Assembly: GCF_003182195.1 (NCBI RefSeq)
Contig: NZ_QGTM01000008.1
Location: 1 to 64,000, forward strand
Reading direction: 5' to 3'
Length of the DNA stretch: 64,000 nt
Source of the DNA: Halomonas sp. A11-A
GTDB taxonomy: Bacteria > Pseudomonadota > Gammaproteobacteria > Pseudomonadales > Halomonadaceae
Below are positions 56,300-63,457 of this stretch, in pieces. The position numbers and the translations under genes are program-made. Position 1 is the stretch's first letter, and the number at the start of each line of letters is the position of its first letter. Below the pieces are notes generated by a model. The model was not told the origin of the DNA and did not search any database. It worked only from the letters and a program-made list of their open reading frames with translations.

Positions 56300-57031
56300 A
56301 TGAGCCTGAAACGCCAGCCCACACTGCCGCTCACGTCCATGGAGAGCTTCGGCAGCTCCATCGACCGCAGCTCCGTCGCCCTGCAGCTACTGGAGCGTAT
56401 CAAGGAGGCTCTGATCCGCGGTGAACTCCAGCCGGGCGATTACCTGCCGTCGGAGACCGAGCTGACCCAGACCCTGGGGATCGGCAAGTCGAGCGTCCGC
56501 GAGGCCATCAAGATGCTCCAGGCCATCGGCATCGTGGAGGTCAAGCGGGGGCAGGGCACCATGATCTGCCGCGAGCCGGGCGCCCCCCTGGTGGACCCGA
56601 TGGCCTTTGGGATGATCCTGGCGCGGGGCATGACGCGCGACGTGCTCGAGTTTCGCAAGATGTTCGAGCCCGCTTATACCCTGCAGGCCATGCATAATGC
56701 GCGTCCAGAGGACCATGCCCGCATCCAGCGGACCATCGAGGACATGGCCTCGGCAATTGCCAACGGGGAGCAGACGGCGCGCCACGATGCCGCCTTCCAC
56801 AGGGCCATCCTCCATGCGACCCACAACCCCATGACTATCCGTGTGGGTGAGACTCTGATTCAGCTGACGGAGGCGGCCTTGGAAACCTCCATGCAAACCC
56901 TGCCCGAGGTCGCCCTTAAGGATCACCGAGCGATCTACGCCGCCTTCCAGGCGGGCGACGAAGAGGCGGTGAAGGCGGCCATCACTGTCAGCAGCGAGAG
57001 CTGGGAGACCAACCTGACCTACGTCGACTGA
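56300..57031 (+). CDS. GntR-family regulator, FCD subfamily (of the amide cluster)
   Basis: The winged helix covers about residues 15-85: SSVALQLLERIKEALIRGEL, QPGDYLPSETELTQTLGIGK and SSVREAIKMLQAIGIVEVKR, followed by GQGTMI. The FCD domain follows with LEFRKMFEPAYTLQAMHNAR and HDAAFHRAILHATHNPMTI and a final DHRAIYAAFQAGD with the conserved His. The open frame begins at 56090, but that part overlaps the asparaginase start. ATG 56300 gives 243 residues; ATG 56270 and 56339 are also possible since none has a good ribosome site. It probably controls the divergent asparaginase and the TRAP/amidase genes. Confidence 0.85.
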   Translation: MSLKRQPTLPLTSMESFGSSIDRSSVALQLLERIKEALIRGELQPGDYLPSETELTQTLGIGKSSVREAIKMLQAIGIVEVKRGQGTMICREPGAPLVDPMAFGMILARGMTRDVLEFRKMFEPAYTLQAMHNARPEDHARIQRTIEDMASAIANGEQTARHDAAFHRAILHATHNPMTIRVGETLIQLTEAALETSMQTLPEVALKDHRAIYAAFQAGDEEAVKAAITVSSESWETNLTYVD

Positions 57032-57067
57032 TCTGAGAGCCGGCTGCCCCGCGCCACGCCCGCCCGG

Positions 57068-57275
57068 CTAACCGTCGGCGATGCGATCCCGTCCCGCGGT
57101 CTTGGCCGCATAGAGCGCCCGGTCGGCGCGTTCCAGCATCGCCTGAGGGGGGCACCGGGCCGGAAGTCGGTCAGTCCGCTGCTGGCGGTGACCCTCAGCC
57201 CCACCCAGTCATGGGTCCGGATTGCCTCGAGCAGCCGCTGCATGGCGCTGCGGGCCGCCGCGATAGTGGGGTGGC
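57068..57275 (-). pseudogene. C-terminal fragment of a GGDEF (diguanylate cyclase) gene, frameshifted
   Basis: On the minus strand the segment encodes MQRLLEAIRTHDWVGLRVTA and SSGLTDFRPG, then continues in another frame with QAMLERADRALYAAKTAGRD and RIADG before a stop at 57068-57070. Together these are the last 60 or so residues of a GGDEF domain (SxG and ADxALYxAK motifs). The active-site GGDEF itself is missing, and a frameshift near 57145 splits what is left. The fragment abuts a truncated hydrolase gene, so a deletion probably joined the two. Confidence 0.75.
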
Positions 57276-57658
57276 TCATCCAGGTAGCGAGCCGAGCTGC
57301 AGATCAGGCACAGCTTGTCGAAGGTGCCGGGGCGCAGCAAGGAAGCCATCAAGCTGATGGTGCCGCCGATGGAGTGCCCCACCATCATCGCCCTCTCGAG
57401 CTGGAGCTCCTCGCACAGGGCGGGCACGTCCTCGGCATGGCCCGCGGGGGTGCCGTGGCGGTGAGGATCGAAGGCGGCGGGGTCGGCGGCGCCGAAGCCG
57501 GGCAGGTCGAGCAGGATCAGCTGGTAGTCGGGCTCCAGGCGCGGCAGCAGGCGGCTCTACACCGTCTGGTCACAGCCGAAGCCGTGGAGCATCACCACCG
57601 GGATGGCACCGCGCCCATGCCGGGTCACATTGAGTCGCTGGGTCAGGTTGCAGGTCAT
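57276..57658 (-). pseudogene. Truncated RsbQ-like alpha/beta hydrolase with an amber stop
   Basis: Reading from ATG 57658 gives MTCNLTQRLNVTRHGRGAIP, then VVMLHGFGCDQTV and an in-frame TAG at 57557-57559, where the family usually has Trp. The same frame continues with SRLLPRLEPDYQLILLDLPG, the nucleophile elbow MMVGHSIGGTISLMASLLRP, and ICSSARYLDE. It then runs into GGDEF sequence at about 57275, so the C-terminal third is lost. RsbQ-type hydrolases often sit beside PAS/GGDEF regulators, which suggests the two fragments were neighbours before a deletion. Confidence 0.75.
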
Positions 57659-57916
57659 GCTCGGGTCTGGTGGCGTGGCTCTCGCTCTCAGGGTAGCGCA
57701 TCGGCAGCGTTGACTTCTCCTCGGCCCGGCGCCAGCCGTGGCGCGCCGAAAGAATTGCAACTTCCGGGCGGCAAGAACAGAAAGAATGGGTGGCCGAAAT
57801 GCCGGGTGGCCCCCTCGGTCAGCCCGGGGCGCCTCTGTTATCGTCTCGTTGCATATCGACGCTTCCGGCATCCGGCCGGAAGCCCTGCAAGTGACCCCAA
57901 CACGAGGAGGCCGCAG

Positions 57917-59110
57917 ATGGCAGGCAACACCCCCGATGCATCCCTTCCCGCCACCATGTCGGCCATGCTGCTGACCGGACACGGCGACGTCGACCGGCTG
58001 GTCTACCGCGATGATGTGCCGGTGCCCCGGCCGGGGCCGGGCGAGGTGCTGGTGCGGGTCACCGCCACCGCCAAGAACAACACCGACCGCAAGGCCCGGG
58101 AGGGACTCTACCCGGTGAAGAAGGGTCAGGTGACGTCGTTCGCCATGGGCGGCGAGCCGACCCTGACCTTCCCGCGTATCCAGGGCGCCGATATCGCCGG
58201 GCGCGTGGCGGCGGTGGGTGAGGGGGTCGATCCGGCCCGGATCGGCGAGCGCGGCCTGCTCGACTTCAACCTCTATGCCGACGCCCGCCGCGACATCAAC
58301 TTGACCCCGGACTACTACGGCCACGGCGCCGACGGCGGCTTCGCCGAGTATGTGGCGGTGCCCGCGGACCAGTTCCACCACGTGCCCAACCCGGAACTGC
58401 GTGACGCCGAGCTCGCCGCCATGGGCATGTGCTCCTACCAGACCGCCTACCATATGATGACCTCGGCGAAGGTCGCCGCCGGCGAGCGGGTGCTGGTGAC
58501 CGGCGCCAGCGGCGGGGTGGGCACGGCGCTGATCCAGCTCTGCCGCATCGTCGGGGCGATTCCCTATGCGGTGAGCCAGCCGGAGAAGGCCGAGGCGCTC
58601 AAGGCGCTGGGTGCCGAGGCGGTGATCGACCGCGGCGACCTGGAGAGCTTCGTCGAGCGGGTACTCGCCGCTACCGGCGGCGCCCCCATCGATGCGGTGA
58701 TGGACCTCGTCGGCGGCGAGATGACCGATCTGTTCATCGACACCATGATCCACGACATGAAGACCCGGACCAGCTACCCGCGGCTCTCCATTGCCGGGGC
58801 CAGCGGCGGCAACCTCTCCGAGATCATGTGGACACGCATCTACCTCTACCAGGTGCAGATCTTCGGCGTCTCCCACGGCACCCGGGAGGAGGCCGAGCAG
58901 TTGATCGCCTGGATCCGCTCCGGCGAGCTCAGGCCGGTGCTGCATGCCGCCTTCCCGCTTTCCGCGCTGCACGAGGCCGAACGCTACTTCGTCAACCGCG
59001 GCAGCAACTTCCTGGGCAAGATCGTCATCGTCCCCGACAGCCAGTGGGAGGAGCACGGTGCTCCCTTCGCCCTGGCTTCCCCCTCCGCCCGCCAGGAGCC
59101 GCGCCCATGA
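57917..59110 (+). CDS. Quinone-oxidoreductase-like MDR family protein
   Basis: This is a medium-chain dehydrogenase/reductase of 397 residues. The GroES-like N-terminal half has YRDDVPVPRPGPGEVLVRVT, NTDRKAREGLYP, and FPRIQGADIAGRVAAVGEG. The nucleotide-binding half has VLVTGASGGVGTALIQLCRI and ALGAEAVIDRG. The zinc-ligand Cys residues of alcohol dehydrogenases are absent, as in quinone oxidoreductases. GAGGAGG precedes the ATG. The stop overlaps the next start (ATGA), so it probably works with the proline-racemase-like protein, but no joint pathway is known to me. Confidence 0.85.
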   Translation: MAGNTPDASLPATMSAMLLTGHGDVDRLVYRDDVPVPRPGPGEVLVRVTATAKNNTDRKAREGLYPVKKGQVTSFAMGGEPTLTFPRIQGADIAGRVAAVGEGVDPARIGERGLLDFNLYADARRDINLTPDYYGHGADGGFAEYVAVPADQFHHVPNPELRDAELAAMGMCSYQTAYHMMTSAKVAAGERVLVTGASGGVGTALIQLCRIVGAIPYAVSQPEKAEALKALGAEAVIDRGDLESFVERVLAATGGAPIDAVMDLVGGEMTDLFIDTMIHDMKTRTSYPRLSIAGASGGNLSEIMWTRIYLYQVQIFGVSHGTREEAEQLIAWIRSGELRPVLHAAFPLSALHEAERYFVNRGSNFLGKIVIVPDSQWEEHGAPFALASPSARQEPRP

Positions 59111-60147
59111 GCCGCCCGCTGACCTTCCAGATGATGGACACCCACGCCGGCGGCGACGTCAGCCGCATCGTCCTCGGCGGCATCGCACCGCTGCCCGGCG
59201 ATACCGTGCGCGACCAGATGCACTACCTGCGTGACGATGCCGACGGCCTGCGCAAGCTGCTGCTCTTCGAGCCCTACGGCATCCCCGAGATGTCGGTGGA
59301 CCTGATCGTGCCGGCCACCGACCCCGAGGCCGCCGCCGGCTACATCATCATGGAGGTGATGGGCTACCCCATCTATTCGGGCTCCAACACCATCTGCACC
59401 GCTACCGCGGTGCTGGAGGCCGGCATCGTGCCCAAGCGGGAGGGAGTGCAGCACTTCACCCTCGAGGCCCCGGCGGGCCGGGTCCAGATCGAGGCCCGGG
59501 TGGAGAACGGCGTGGTGGAGGCGATCACCTGCGAGGGGCTGCCCAGCTACATCGACACCTACCGCGCCTCTCTCCAGGTGCCGGGGCTGGGCGAGGTCAC
59601 CTACAGCGTGGCCTACAGCGGCGGCTTCTACGCCCTGGTGGACGCCACCGAGCTCGGCTTCTCGCTGGTGCGGGAGGAGGAGCGCGCCCTGGCCGAGTGC
59701 GCCCACAAGATCGTCGAGGCGATCCAGGCCGAGCGAGGCTTCTCCCACTACACCCTGGGCGACGTGGGGCCCCTGCCCTTCCTGCACTTCATGGGGCCGG
59801 TGGAGCAGGTGGCGGAGGGTTACTACCGCTCCCGCTCCACCACCTATGTGCACCCGGGGGTGATCTGCCGCAGTACCACCGGCACCGGCACCTCGGCGCG
59901 CCTGGCGCTGATGCACCACGAGGGGCGCATCCGCCCCGGCGACCGCCTGGAGACCGTCTCCCTGCGCGAGACCGGCTTCATCGGCACCTTCACCGGCACT
60001 CACCAGGAGGGGGCGCACACCGTGGTGGAGAACACCATCACCGGGAAGGCTTTTGTGCTGGGCCATACCGAGGTGGTGGTCAACTGCGACGACCCCCTGG
60101 TGGCCTGCGACGGCCTTCACCATATCCTGACTGCCCGCCACGGCTGA
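59107..60147 (+). CDS. Proline racemase superfamily protein with Ser/Thr at the catalytic positions
   Basis: The 346-residue protein has the proline racemase fold (MMDTHAGGDVSRIV, GYIIMEVMGYPIYSGSNTIC, THQEGAHTVVENTITGKAF). Proline racemase and 4-hydroxyproline epimerase use two residues at about 91 and 256; the described pairs are Cys/Cys, Ser/Cys and, for trans-3-hydroxyproline dehydratase, Cys/Thr. Here they are Ser91 (YSGSNTIC) and Thr258 (CRSTTGTGTSA). The Asp that binds the amine (DRSPCGTG in ordinary members) is Cys254. It is therefore probably not a racemase and may act on another substrate. It is translationally coupled to the upstream oxidoreductase. Confidence 0.85.
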   Translation: MSRPLTFQMMDTHAGGDVSRIVLGGIAPLPGDTVRDQMHYLRDDADGLRKLLLFEPYGIPEMSVDLIVPATDPEAAAGYIIMEVMGYPIYSGSNTICTATAVLEAGIVPKREGVQHFTLEAPAGRVQIEARVENGVVEAITCEGLPSYIDTYRASLQVPGLGEVTYSVAYSGGFYALVDATELGFSLVREEERALAECAHKIVEAIQAERGFSHYTLGDVGPLPFLHFMGPVEQVAEGYYRSRSTTYVHPGVICRSTTGTGTSARLALMHHEGRIRPGDRLETVSLRETGFIGTFTGTHQEGAHTVVENTITGKAFVLGHTEVVVNCDDPLVACDGLHHILTARHG

Positions 60148-60310
60148 GGCGCACGCAAGCCGCCAAGCCAGGGGGTGCCGGGGACAAGCCCCGAGCAATC
60201 CTTGACCCCGCCACCTAGACTCGGTCGGTAGGCCCGCCAGCCCCTTGAGCCCCCGCGCGAAAGGGGGCAGGCTGGCGCTCATCCCTCACGCTTTCGCCCC
60301 GGAGGCTTCC

Positions 60311-60382
60311 ATGGCCATCACCAACTTTGCCGATCTGCTCGGCGAGGCTCGCCTGCAGCCCGAGGCCGTCCAGATCGGCTGA
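60311..60382 (+). pseudogene. Gene stub: N-terminus of a small 'ribonucleotide reductase subunit alpha'-like protein
   Basis: GGAGG lies 5 nt before the ATG, and 23 codons follow (MAITNFADLLGEARLQPEAV then QIG) before a stop. The first 18 residues closely recall the N-terminus of a small family that databases call 'ribonucleotide reductase subunit alpha', which continues QPEPQRLLFVF. No continuation is found in any frame, so this looks like a 5' remnant after a deletion. A short leader peptide for ahpC is the alternative. Confidence 0.45.
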
Positions 60383-60401
60383 CATCGGGGTGTCATCACC
60401 C

Positions 60402-60438
60402 ATAGGGTTGAATTATCAGCTCGATGCCACCATTCAAT
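60402..60438. promoter_or_regulatory. Candidate OxyR binding site for ahpC
   Basis: ATAG, 7 nt, TTAT, 7 nt, ATGC, 7 nt, CAAT approximates the four-block OxyR pattern ATAG-N7-CTAT repeated. The blocks match 4, 3, 2 and 3 of 4 bases. It ends 82 nt before the ahpC start, a sensible distance, and ahpC is a classic OxyR target. Confidence 0.45.
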
Positions 60439-60520
60439 TTACGCTATCGGCGGATGCGGGCTACCATCTCTCCCGTATTCCGATCACCCCTCATACCAAA
60501 GTCGAAAGGATCATTCTCGA

Positions 60521-61084
60521 ATGTCCCTGATCAACACCGAAGTCAAGCCGTTCAATGCCACCGCCTTCCACAACGGTGAGTTCGTCGAGATCTCCGAAGA
60601 GAACATGAAGGGCAAGTGGTCCGTCGTGATCTTCATGCCGGCCGCCTTCACCTTCAACTGCCCGACCGAGGTCGAGGACGCTGCCGACCACTACGAGGAG
60701 TTCCAGAAGGCCGGTGCCGAGGTCTACATCGTCACCACCGACACCCACTTCTCCCACAAGGTGTGGCACGAGACCTCCCCGGCGGTGGGCAAGGCCAAGT
60801 TCCCGCTGGTCGGCGACCCGACCCACCAGCTGACCCGCGCCTTCGGTGTGCACATCGAAGAAGCCGGCCTGGCCCTGCGCGGCACCTTCGTGATCGACCC
60901 GGACGGCGTGATCAAGACCATGGAGGTCCACGACAACGCCATCGCCCGCGACGTCACCGAGAGCCTGCGCAAGCTGAAGGCCGCCCAGTACGTTCGCAAC
61001 AACCCGAACGAAGTCTGCCCGGCCAAGTGGAAGGAAGGCGAAGCGACCCTGGCTCCTTCCCTGGACCTGGTCGGCAAGATCTAA
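60521..61084 (+). CDS. ahpC: Alkyl hydroperoxide reductase peroxiredoxin subunit AhpC
   Basis: AhpC reduces hydrogen peroxide and organic peroxides. It is a typical 2-Cys peroxiredoxin of 187 residues: peroxidatic Cys47 in FTFNCPTEVED, resolving Cys166 in EVCPAKWKEG, with VIDPDGVIKTMEVHDNAIAR between. The start MSLINTEVKPFNATAFHNGE matches E. coli AhpC. AAAGGA lies before the ATG. It is reduced by AhpF, encoded downstream after a palindromic element and a hairpin. Confidence 0.97.
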   Translation: MSLINTEVKPFNATAFHNGEFVEISEENMKGKWSVVIFMPAAFTFNCPTEVEDAADHYEEFQKAGAEVYIVTTDTHFSHKVWHETSPAVGKAKFPLVGDPTHQLTRAFGVHIEEAGLALRGTFVIDPDGVIKTMEVHDNAIARDVTESLRKLKAAQYVRNNPNEVCPAKWKEGEATLAPSLDLVGKI

Positions 61085-61121
61085 AGGAAACGCTGATTCA
61101 TTGCTGCGCTCGATATCTTGA

Positions 61122-61188
61122 CCACCGGCGGTGCTCGAAATCCTCACCTAGTAACGCATAGGCTCCGGTTTCTGTGCTCCGGCGGTGG
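61122..61188. repeat. Palindromic intergenic element between ahpC and ahpF
   Basis: CCACCGGCGGTGCTCGAAAT at the left and TTTCTGTGCTCCGGCGGTGG at the right are imperfect inverted repeats (about 16 of 22 pairs) around a loop including CACCTAGTAACGCATAGG. Together with flanks of about 30 nt it looks like a REP-type unit, which could stabilise ahpC mRNA and reduce ahpF expression. I saw no second copy in the window. Confidence 0.55.
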
Positions 61189-61272
61189 CCAACCTCTCTT
61201 CGCTCGCGACATGAATCCCCTGTTTCCTGAGCGGTGTTGTCCCAAGGCCCTGCCCCGGGCCTCGCTGCTCCC

Positions 61273-61296
61273 CACCCGGGCAGTCCTGCCCGGGTG
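61273..61296 (+). terminator. Hairpin between ahpC and ahpF
   Basis: CACCCGGGCA and TGCCCGGGTG are perfect 10-bp arms with a GTCC loop, followed by TTCCTACTCC. It could end part of the ahpC transcripts and so set the ahpC:ahpF ratio. Confidence 0.55.
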
Positions 61297-61392
61297 TTCC
61301 TACTCCCTCACAAGATCGCCCTCGCGACGCCCCGCGGCGCTCGTACGGCCCCCTTGTGACCCTGTTTCGCGAACATGAAGGAAACCGCTGTC

Positions 61393-62949
61393 ATGTTGGA
61401 CGACAATCTGAAAAGCCAGCTCAAAGCCTATCTGGAGAAGGTCACCCAGCCGTTCGAGATCGTCGCTTCCCTCGATGACGGCGCCAAGTCTCAGGAGCTG
61501 CACGGTCTGCTGACCGATATTGCCGGCCTGAGCGACAAGATTTCCCTCGAGCTCGATGGCCAGGACGCGCGCCGTCCTTCCTTCGCGCTCAACCGTGGCG
61601 GGGAGGCGACCGGTGTGGTCTTCGCCGGCATCCCCATGGGCCACGAGTTCACCTCCCTGGTGCTGGCGCTGCTGCAGGTGGGCGGCCATCCGCCCAAGGT
61701 CAGCTTTGATGTGATCGAGCAGATCAAGGGACTCGAGGGTCCGCTTCACTTCGAGACCTACTACTCGCTCTCCTGCCAGAACTGCCCGGACGTGGTCCAG
61801 GCGCTGAACCTCATGGCGGTGCTCAACCCGGGCGTCAGCCACGTGGCCATCGACGGCGCCCTGTTCCAGGACGAGGTGGAGCAGCGCCAGGTGATGTCGG
61901 TGCCCAGCATCTACCTCAACGGCGAGCCCTTCGATCAGGGGCGCATGAGCCTGGAGCAGATCCTGGCCAAGGTGGATACCGGCGCCGCCAAGCGCGAGGC
62001 CGCCAAGCTCAACGACAAGGCCGCCTTCGACGTGCTGGTGGTGGGCGGTGGCCCGGCCGGCGCCGCGGCGGCGGTCTATGCCGCGCGCAAGGGTATCCGC
62101 ACCGGCGTTGCCGCCGAGCGCTTCGGCGGCCAGGTGCTCGACACCATGGCCATCGAGAACTTCATCTCCGTCTCCCACACCGAGGGCCCCAAGCTGGCCG
62201 CGGCGCTGGAGGAGCACGTCAAGGAGTATGAGGTCGACATCATGAACCTGCAGCGTGCAGTCAAGCTGGTGCCGGCGGCCCAGCCGGGCGGCGAGCACGA
62301 GGTGCAGTTCGAGTCCGGGGCGAGCCTCAAGAGCAAGACCCTGATCCTGGCCACCGGCGCCCGCTGGCGCGAGATGAACGTGCCCGGCGAGGCCGACTAC
62401 CGCAACAAGGGCGTGGCCTACTGCCCCCACTGCGACGGCCCGCTGTTCAAGGGCAAGCGCGTGGCGGTGATCGGCGGCGGTAACTCCGGCGTCGAGGCGG
62501 CCATCGACCTGGCCGGCATCGTCGGCCATGTGACCCTGATCGAGTTCATGGACGAGATGCGCGCCGATGCCGTGCTCCAGAAGAAGCTCAAGAGCCTGCC
62601 CAACGTCGACATCATCCTCGGCGCCCGCACCACCGAGGTGAACGGCGACGGTGCCCGCGTCAACGGCCTCACCTATGAGGAGCGCGCCAGCGGCGAGATC
62701 AAGCGCCTCGACCTGGAAGGCATCTTCGTGCAGATCGGCCTGGTGCCCAACACCGAGTGGCTCAAGGGTTCCCCGGTGGAGCTCTCCGAGCGCGGCGAGA
62801 TCATCACCGACGCCCACGGCACCACCAGCGTGCCCGGCATCTTCGCCGCCGGCGACGTGACCACCGTGCCCTACAAGCAGATCATCATCGCCATGGGCGA
62901 GGGGTCCAAGGCGGCGCTGGGCGCCTTCGACCACCTGATCCGCAGCTGA
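61393..62949 (+). CDS. ahpF: Alkyl hydroperoxide reductase flavoprotein subunit AhpF
   Basis: AhpF uses NAD(P)H and FAD to re-reduce AhpC. The N-terminal thioredoxin-like domain has [20 protein letters not shown] (CxxC near residue 125). The thioredoxin-reductase-like part has the FAD motif [20 protein letters not shown], the redox pair [15 protein letters not shown]-type sequence (CPHC near residue 340), the NAD motif [20 protein letters not shown], and [20 protein letters not shown]. The start [17 protein letters not shown] equals E. coli MLDTNMKTQL, so ATG 61393 is chosen (518 aa); ATG 61375 overlaps the AAGGA ribosome site. Confidence 0.96.
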   Translation: MLDDNLKSQLKAYLEKVTQPFEIVASLDDGAKSQELHGLLTDIAGLSDKISLELDGQDARRPSFALNRGGEATGVVFAGIPMGHEFTSLVLALLQVGGHPPKVSFDVIEQIKGLEGPLHFETYYSLSCQNCPDVVQALNLMAVLNPGVSHVAIDGALFQDEVEQRQVMSVPSIYLNGEPFDQGRMSLEQILAKVDTGAAKREAAKLNDKAAFDVLVVGGGPAGAAAAVYAARKGIRTGVAAERFGGQVLDTMAIENFISVSHTEGPKLAAALEEHVKEYEVDIMNLQRAVKLVPAAQPGGEHEVQFESGASLKSKTLILATGARWREMNVPGEADYRNKGVAYCPHCDGPLFKGKRVAVIGGGNSGVEAAIDLAGIVGHVTLIEFMDEMRADAVLQKKLKSLPNVDIILGARTTEVNGDGARVNGLTYEERASGEIKRLDLEGIFVQIGLVPNTEWLKGSPVELSERGEIITDAHGTTSVPGIFAAGDVTTVPYKQIIIAMGEGSKAALGAFDHLIRS

Positions 62950-62954
62950 TCGGC

Positions 62955-62980
62955 GGGGCCGGGCTCTTCTTCCCGGCCCC
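62955..62980 (+). terminator. Hairpin terminator after ahpF (first)
   Basis: GGGGCCGGG and CCCGGCCCC pair around CTCTTCTT, 5 nt after the ahpF stop. Confidence 0.6.
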
Positions 62981-62993
62981 CGCCCGTCACAGC

Positions 62994-63026
62994 GACGCCC
63001 CCGCAGGCCTGGCCTGCGGGGGCGTC
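62994..63026. terminator. Hairpin terminator after ahpF (second, stronger)
   Basis: GACGCCCCCGCAGGC and GCCTGCGGGGGCGTC are perfect 15-bp arms with a CTG loop, followed by GTCGTTTGC. It lies between ahpF and the convergent DUF6164-like gene and probably works in both directions. Confidence 0.75.
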
Positions 63027-63066
63027 GTCGTTTGCATGGTTTGGCGTGTTGCCAGGTGTTGGCCGA

Positions 63067-63435
63067 TCAGCGAGAGATCAGCCAGAGGAAGGGCAGCAGG
63101 GTGAGGGCCAGGATCCCCGCCACCGCCATGGCCACCAGCAGCATGCGGATGGGGTGATGGCGCAGGCGCGTCCACAGGGTCGGCGCCTCGCCGCGCTCGG
63201 CCAGGTCGTCGCGCTCCTGGCGAACCCGCTCGGTGAGGCCCTGCTGGTAGGCGTCGAGGGCCTCCCGGGCCGCTTCGAACTGGCCCTCGTCGCGCAGCCA
63301 GATGGCCGCCACGCCGAGGCCCCAGAAGCCGGCCCGGGTCTCGTAGGTGTCGAAGCCGTGCGCCTCGAGCAGCGCCCGCACCTCCTCGGCCTCGGCGTCG
63401 GGCACGTTGCCCAGCCGGAACAGCAGTCTTGCCAC
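63067..63435 (-). CDS. DUF6164-like small membrane protein
   Basis: The 122-residue protein has a cytoplasmic N-terminal domain (MARLLFRLGNVPDAEAEEVR, FDTYETRAGFWGLGVAAIWL followed by RDEGQFEAAREALDAYQ) like proteins of DUF6164 (by recall). A single C-terminal membrane segment (LLVAMAVAGILALTLLPFLW) anchors it. No function is known. It is downstream of the cyclophilin gene on the same strand, 22 nt away, and probably shares its transcript. Confidence 0.8.
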   Translation of the reverse strand: MARLLFRLGNVPDAEAEEVRALLEAHGFDTYETRAGFWGLGVAAIWLRDEGQFEAAREALDAYQQGLTERVRQERDDLAERGEAPTLWTRLRHHPIRMLLVAMAVAGILALTLLPFLWLISR

Positions 63436-63457
63436 GATGCTCTCCTGTCGGGCCGGC

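Larger units (their letters stand above)
60148..60520. other. Intergenic region upstream of ahpC
   Basis: The 373 bases contain a gene stub at 60311-60382 and a possible OxyR site at 60402-60438. At about 60180-60196 the sequence GCCGGGGACAAGCCC resembles one arm of the dispersed repeat at 14.2/18.1 kb, but the rest is absent. The ahpC promoter should lie between 60402 and 60500, in an AT-richer stretch. Confidence 0.5.

Noticed and set aside
60180-60200. A third copy of the 109-bp dispersed repeat
   Set aside because: Only one short arm (about 15 nt) matches; the centre and the other arm are absent.
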